Source: Chrysoperla carnea (Eukaryota; Arthropoda; Insecta; Neuroptera; Chrysopidae). From it: a DNA stretch of 64,000 bases. The position numbers and the translations under genes are program-made. Every line of letters starts with the position of its first letter. Position 1 is the first letter of the stretch. The notes under the pieces were generated by a model. That model worked only from the letters and a program-made list of their open reading frames with translations, was not told the DNA's origin and searched no databases. The stretch lies in the NCBI RefSeq assembly GCF_905475395.1, contig NC_058339.1, forward strand, positions 38,387,172 through 38,451,171, read 5' to 3'. Positions 60,217-64,000 of this stretch are shown here, in pieces.

Positions 60217-60484
60217 GCTCTTACGGATGCATGTTATTATTTTTGTCGCACTCGAATTACCGTGTCATTCAATTTACGTTTACTGTGTTTGTTAGTGCAA
60301 TTAAGTAAATAATTTTTTTACATTGAAGACGATGGTTTGTTCTTTATTTATTAGCTCTTACGGATGCATGTTATTGTTGCCGCACTCGAATTACCGTGTC
60401 ATTCAATTTACGTTTACTGTGTTTGTTAGTGCAATTAAGTAATTAATTTTTTTACATTGAAGACGAAGGTTTGTTCTTTATTTA
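60217..60484 (+). repeat. tandem duplication, 137-base unit, two copies
   Basis: gctcttacggatgcatgtta ... tttgttctttattta occurs at 60217-60353 and 60354-60484 with very few differences (a 6-base gap and a handful of substitutions), so it is recent. Non-coding. Confidence 0.9.
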
Positions 60485-62146
60485 GACCAAGCTTTTTGTT
60501 TATGTGTCAGATTTTATCAGCAAAAAAATCTAGTGAGAACCTGCGCCTTTTCTGCGTGTCACGGTATCATTGCGAACATATCAATTATTAGATTCGTTCG
60601 GACACCATCGGTCTTGCCTGGGTCTGGATAAAGGATCTATATGGCGTAAAATAAATTTAAGTGTTTAATATTGAAGCATTCACATTGTTCGAGAATTAGT
60701 GGCTACCATTGTTAAGTTAAATGGAACCATTGTACGAAATATAAATTTGTTGCGATTTCAAGTATAAATTTATTAAATATATCTTGCGCCGTTTCATTTT
60801 TTTAGTTCTATCCACCCATTTGGAGGCGCTAGTTTATACTTAAAATTAGATCAATTTTAATACATGCGATCCTCTATCCAGTTATACGGAGATCAGTGAG
60901 CATCTAGCATAATTTATGCTACATAAATCGAATTAATTTTAAGATCATGTGTTAAACCGGTTGAGTTAAAAATTAAAAAACTAAATAGCAGTATCTTCCG
61001 ACAATATTCCACTTAATGACTTGATGATAATTACCCATTAGCATTGGATACAACATAATTTAACTTATCAAAATATTAATAACATCTTATATAATATCAT
61101 CAATTATAAAACTCATTTATAACTAATTAAATCAAAGGTTATTTACCATTCAATAAACATGAAAAAACATAGTCCGGCTAAAAACACCTTCACTACTGTA
61201 CACAATATTGTAATAAAAACAATAACAAAATTCTAATAGTTTAATACGTTGTGTATTGCAATTCAATTTGTGATACTGTTTTGAAAGGTAGAAATAAATT
61301 CTTTAATATCTTACAAAACCCCCACCCAGTTGTAAAAAAGAACATTTTATTTCTATAATTTGTAATATTTTTTTTTAGTTAACACTGTTAACAGTAATCT
61401 TTAAAATAAAAAATTGTAAGTACTCATAAAACTTTTTCATTTTTGTAAAGCATCTATTTTTACAAAAATAATTGATAAAATATTTTTATTATTATTACTA
61501 ATGCTGTAAATATGTATTCGCATAACTTAATAAAAATCACATGCTTTAACAAAGAAAATTCCCAATGGGCAACATGTATATGGAGAAGTCATCCGAATTT
61601 TTTTTCCTTTACTTTTGACCCCCTCAATACGAAGTTTTTGAGTGGATAGCCGCCCGGCTTACGTTTTAGATTTTATTTAAGTTTACAAACTGCGTTATTC
61701 TCGGTGAAAAATCTACGAATGTCTTTTTTGGGAGTTTATGAAATGTACATACCTCTGAAAAGTACCTTGGGCGGTGATAGTTTTCACCAGAACCTGAATT
61801 TGCGACCCGAATCAACCTAGCATGAAGGGGGGCGAGTCAGAAGAATCACAGACACAGAATGGGACTCCAAGCGATCCTTTCAGCGGTGCTTGTCATTCCC
61901 ATAGCAAAATACTTGCCCAATTTATCGAATTAGGCTGATTTGTGTATAAATTCAACTACAACATTTGGCTGGCTAAGTTGAAACTAATATGCAGTGGAAA
62001 AGAGAAGGAATTCTTTTGGCAAAGAATTGATGTTTGCATTATTATCTTCATAATTTATGGTGACCTCAAATTATCAATCCCCCTTGAAATCGGGATAGAA
62101 TAATACAGTTTCGGTTGTTTATAACGGTCTCTTCGTCTAGGTGACT

Positions 62147-62266
62147 AAATATTCTTCAGGATGGCAAGGACGATCTGTAGGTCCAGATAAACAACAAGTG
62201 GAATATCACAACTGGGTCCCTAACATCTAGACCTACGGATCATCTTTGCCATCCTGAAGAATATTT
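62147..62266. repeat. hairpin with 37-base arms
   Basis: aaatattcttcaggatggca (62147 on) to gtaggtc pairs with 62230-62266 with about four mismatches around a 47-base loop. No gene; a small fold-back element. Confidence 0.75.
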
Positions 62267-64000
62267 CAATTTTGGTGTTTGTTTGGAGACATTTAAAACG
62301 GTTCTTATATTAGTGATAAAATTTTTGTCTTTTTGATAAAAAATACTGAGCAAAGCTCGGTCATCCAGGTACTTATTATTATTATTATTCACCAAGGCAG
62401 AAAGTAAATTAAATTACTCAAAATCATAACCACATTGAAATTGCCTTACATTATCATCAGTCGATTAAAATTTATTACAAAGCATCGTGAAAAACTAATT
62501 ATTTTCCAAATGAAAAAATATAGAGAATTAAGAATAATTACATATTGTTTACAAAATCAATACATCAATAACAATAGCAATAATAATATTGAACATACCG
62601 GATAGCAAATAAATAATTAGATATCCCCCATCCTTTTATCAATTATTGAGAAGATATATAGTGTACTTGGAAGTGTAAAGATTACAATTATATACTTCTT
62701 TAAGTATCTCTTTTTTATCATATATTAAATTACATAATCTAATTATAAGCTAATTCAAACTCTGGTAACTATTCTTTTTTTCTTTCTAATAAAATATTCT
62801 ACAACCTTGAGAGTTTTATACTAACCTTTTCCTAACACACACAATGATTATCATAAATTATTATAATAAAAGGCTTTAGAGCTGAAAAAAATTGACTGAA
62901 AATGTAATCTTAATTTGATGTATGATACCTGTTACTGGCACTGGGTTATCGGTTTCCAACATTTATGGTTTAAATTATTAAAGCATGTTTTTTATGTGTT
63001 TTTTTTTTTTAAAGAAATTTATGATTTTAATCACGTGTTTAACAAATTCTATTAAAAAAATGTTTATCCGATTTCAAAGTTCATTTTGAGCAAATTTGAA
63101 CTTGGCAAAAACGTTGCCGCTACCTATAATTATTTCGGACTTACATTCTGGATATCAGCTTTGCAGAGGTCAACTTTAAAATTAAATGAACAACATCTCT
63201 TGAAGATATTTAAATATTCAACTGACAGTACTTTCGCCAGGGACTGGGCCTGATTACGACATGTTCAAAAACATACCCGTACCTTTAATTTTTTAAAATT
63301 ACTTTAAGCCAAATTTGTCTCGATTGTGTTTAAAATTATTATAACTCGTCATGATTACTCATTATTTTAATTTATAACCACATAATGCATCCCAAGAAAA
63401 TGTTGTAGTAAAACCCAATACCACACAAAATCCAATAAATACTTATGTATATTTCCTTAGAATGAAATGAAATTATGTAAATTTGATATTTAAATTTAAT
63501 ACCACAATATTCAACTTAATTATTGATTAAAACAATGAAATTTGAACCATTTCTCAACTTTGATAAGCATTTAATAATTGTATATAATTTTAATATGACT
63601 AATTATATTTATTATATGATAAGAAATGCATACCTTTTACAAAATCAAAAAAAAAAAAAATCCTCACAAAAAGTTCTAAAAATTTGTTTTTCTAAACACA
63701 ATCGTTTTTTTAAAGATTTACATTTGTGGATCCAAGACATCAAAACATTGACAGATATAGACTTCACTCTGTCACTCAAAACGTAAAATATTTTATTCCA
63801 TAAAAAGTTTTTGATACTGGGTTCAAAAAAATTATTTATGTTTAGTAAAACCATCATAATTCATAAAACTAATATTAATTTTATAATCATAATGTTTCTT
63901 TCTAAAAAAATAAAACCTAAAAAATTATAACGTGTTTATTTTTCAAAATACGAAAAAGGCGGGAAAATATTTCATTGAACCTTGATAAAATATGTCATCG
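62267..64000. other. non-coding AT-rich end of window
   Basis: No gene or repeat structure recognised. Two overlapping short frames at 63523-63857 on opposite strands are composition-driven. Confidence 0.55.

Noticed and set aside
1..64000. tRNA, rRNA and CRISPR arrays
   Set aside because: No tRNA B-box with matching A-box and cloverleaf, no rRNA core and no regularly spaced repeats with unique spacers were seen by eye; a tRNAscan-SE and Infernal run would settle this.

Overview
The window is AT-rich insect nuclear DNA with long introns, GT-AG splice signals, short stretches of the motif ttagg-like 'aggttaggtta', and many small decayed DNA transposons. The order of insect cannot be fixed from this sequence alone. 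One real gene dominates: an ortholog of insect Glut1 (SLC2A1-type facilitative glucose transporter) on the minus strand, reading from about 55.7 kb down to 16.7 kb (possibly to 13.1 kb).

Glut1 layout, 5' to 3' on the minus strand: four exons of a cytoplasmic N-terminal extension (55599-55661, 51607-51784, 50386-50617, 35987-36293; the last is a strong coiled coil), seven exons of the 12-helix sugar transporter (34147-34242, 33798-34083, 33378-33656, 32794-32981, 30358-30570, 22723-22926, 22517-22656), and three exons of a long C-terminal tail (20382-20479, 19604-19708, 16660-16751) ending in a proline-rich stretch and a PDZ-ligand-like NSAV terminus. A further small exon at 13135-13220 could be an alternative last exon. 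I placed splice sites by hand; all phases agree and the joined frame is 2481 bases (826 codons plus stop) within the window, with the true 5' end probably outside it. The coiled-coil exon joins the transporter through a GC-AG intron. At three donors (35987, 22517, 19604) failure to splice gives an in-frame stop within a few codons, so shorter proteins can be made by intron retention.

The rest is introns and flanking DNA carrying mobile-element remains: a hAT-type MITE with an 8-bp target duplication (60-659), a TTAA-flanked piggyBac-like MITE (8611-9024), two TA-flanked mariner/Tc1-like elements (38084-38953, 54341-55063), several fold-back elements, dispersed repeat families, a frameshifted RNase H remnant of a non-LTR retrotransposon (58401-58980, plus strand), and a Penelope-like retroelement fragment (47806-48429) encoding a GIY-YIG endonuclease. 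Next to the latter is a hammerhead-ribozyme-like fold on the opposite strand and a 33-bp inverted copy of the endonuclease frame. No tRNA, rRNA or CRISPR array was recognised.
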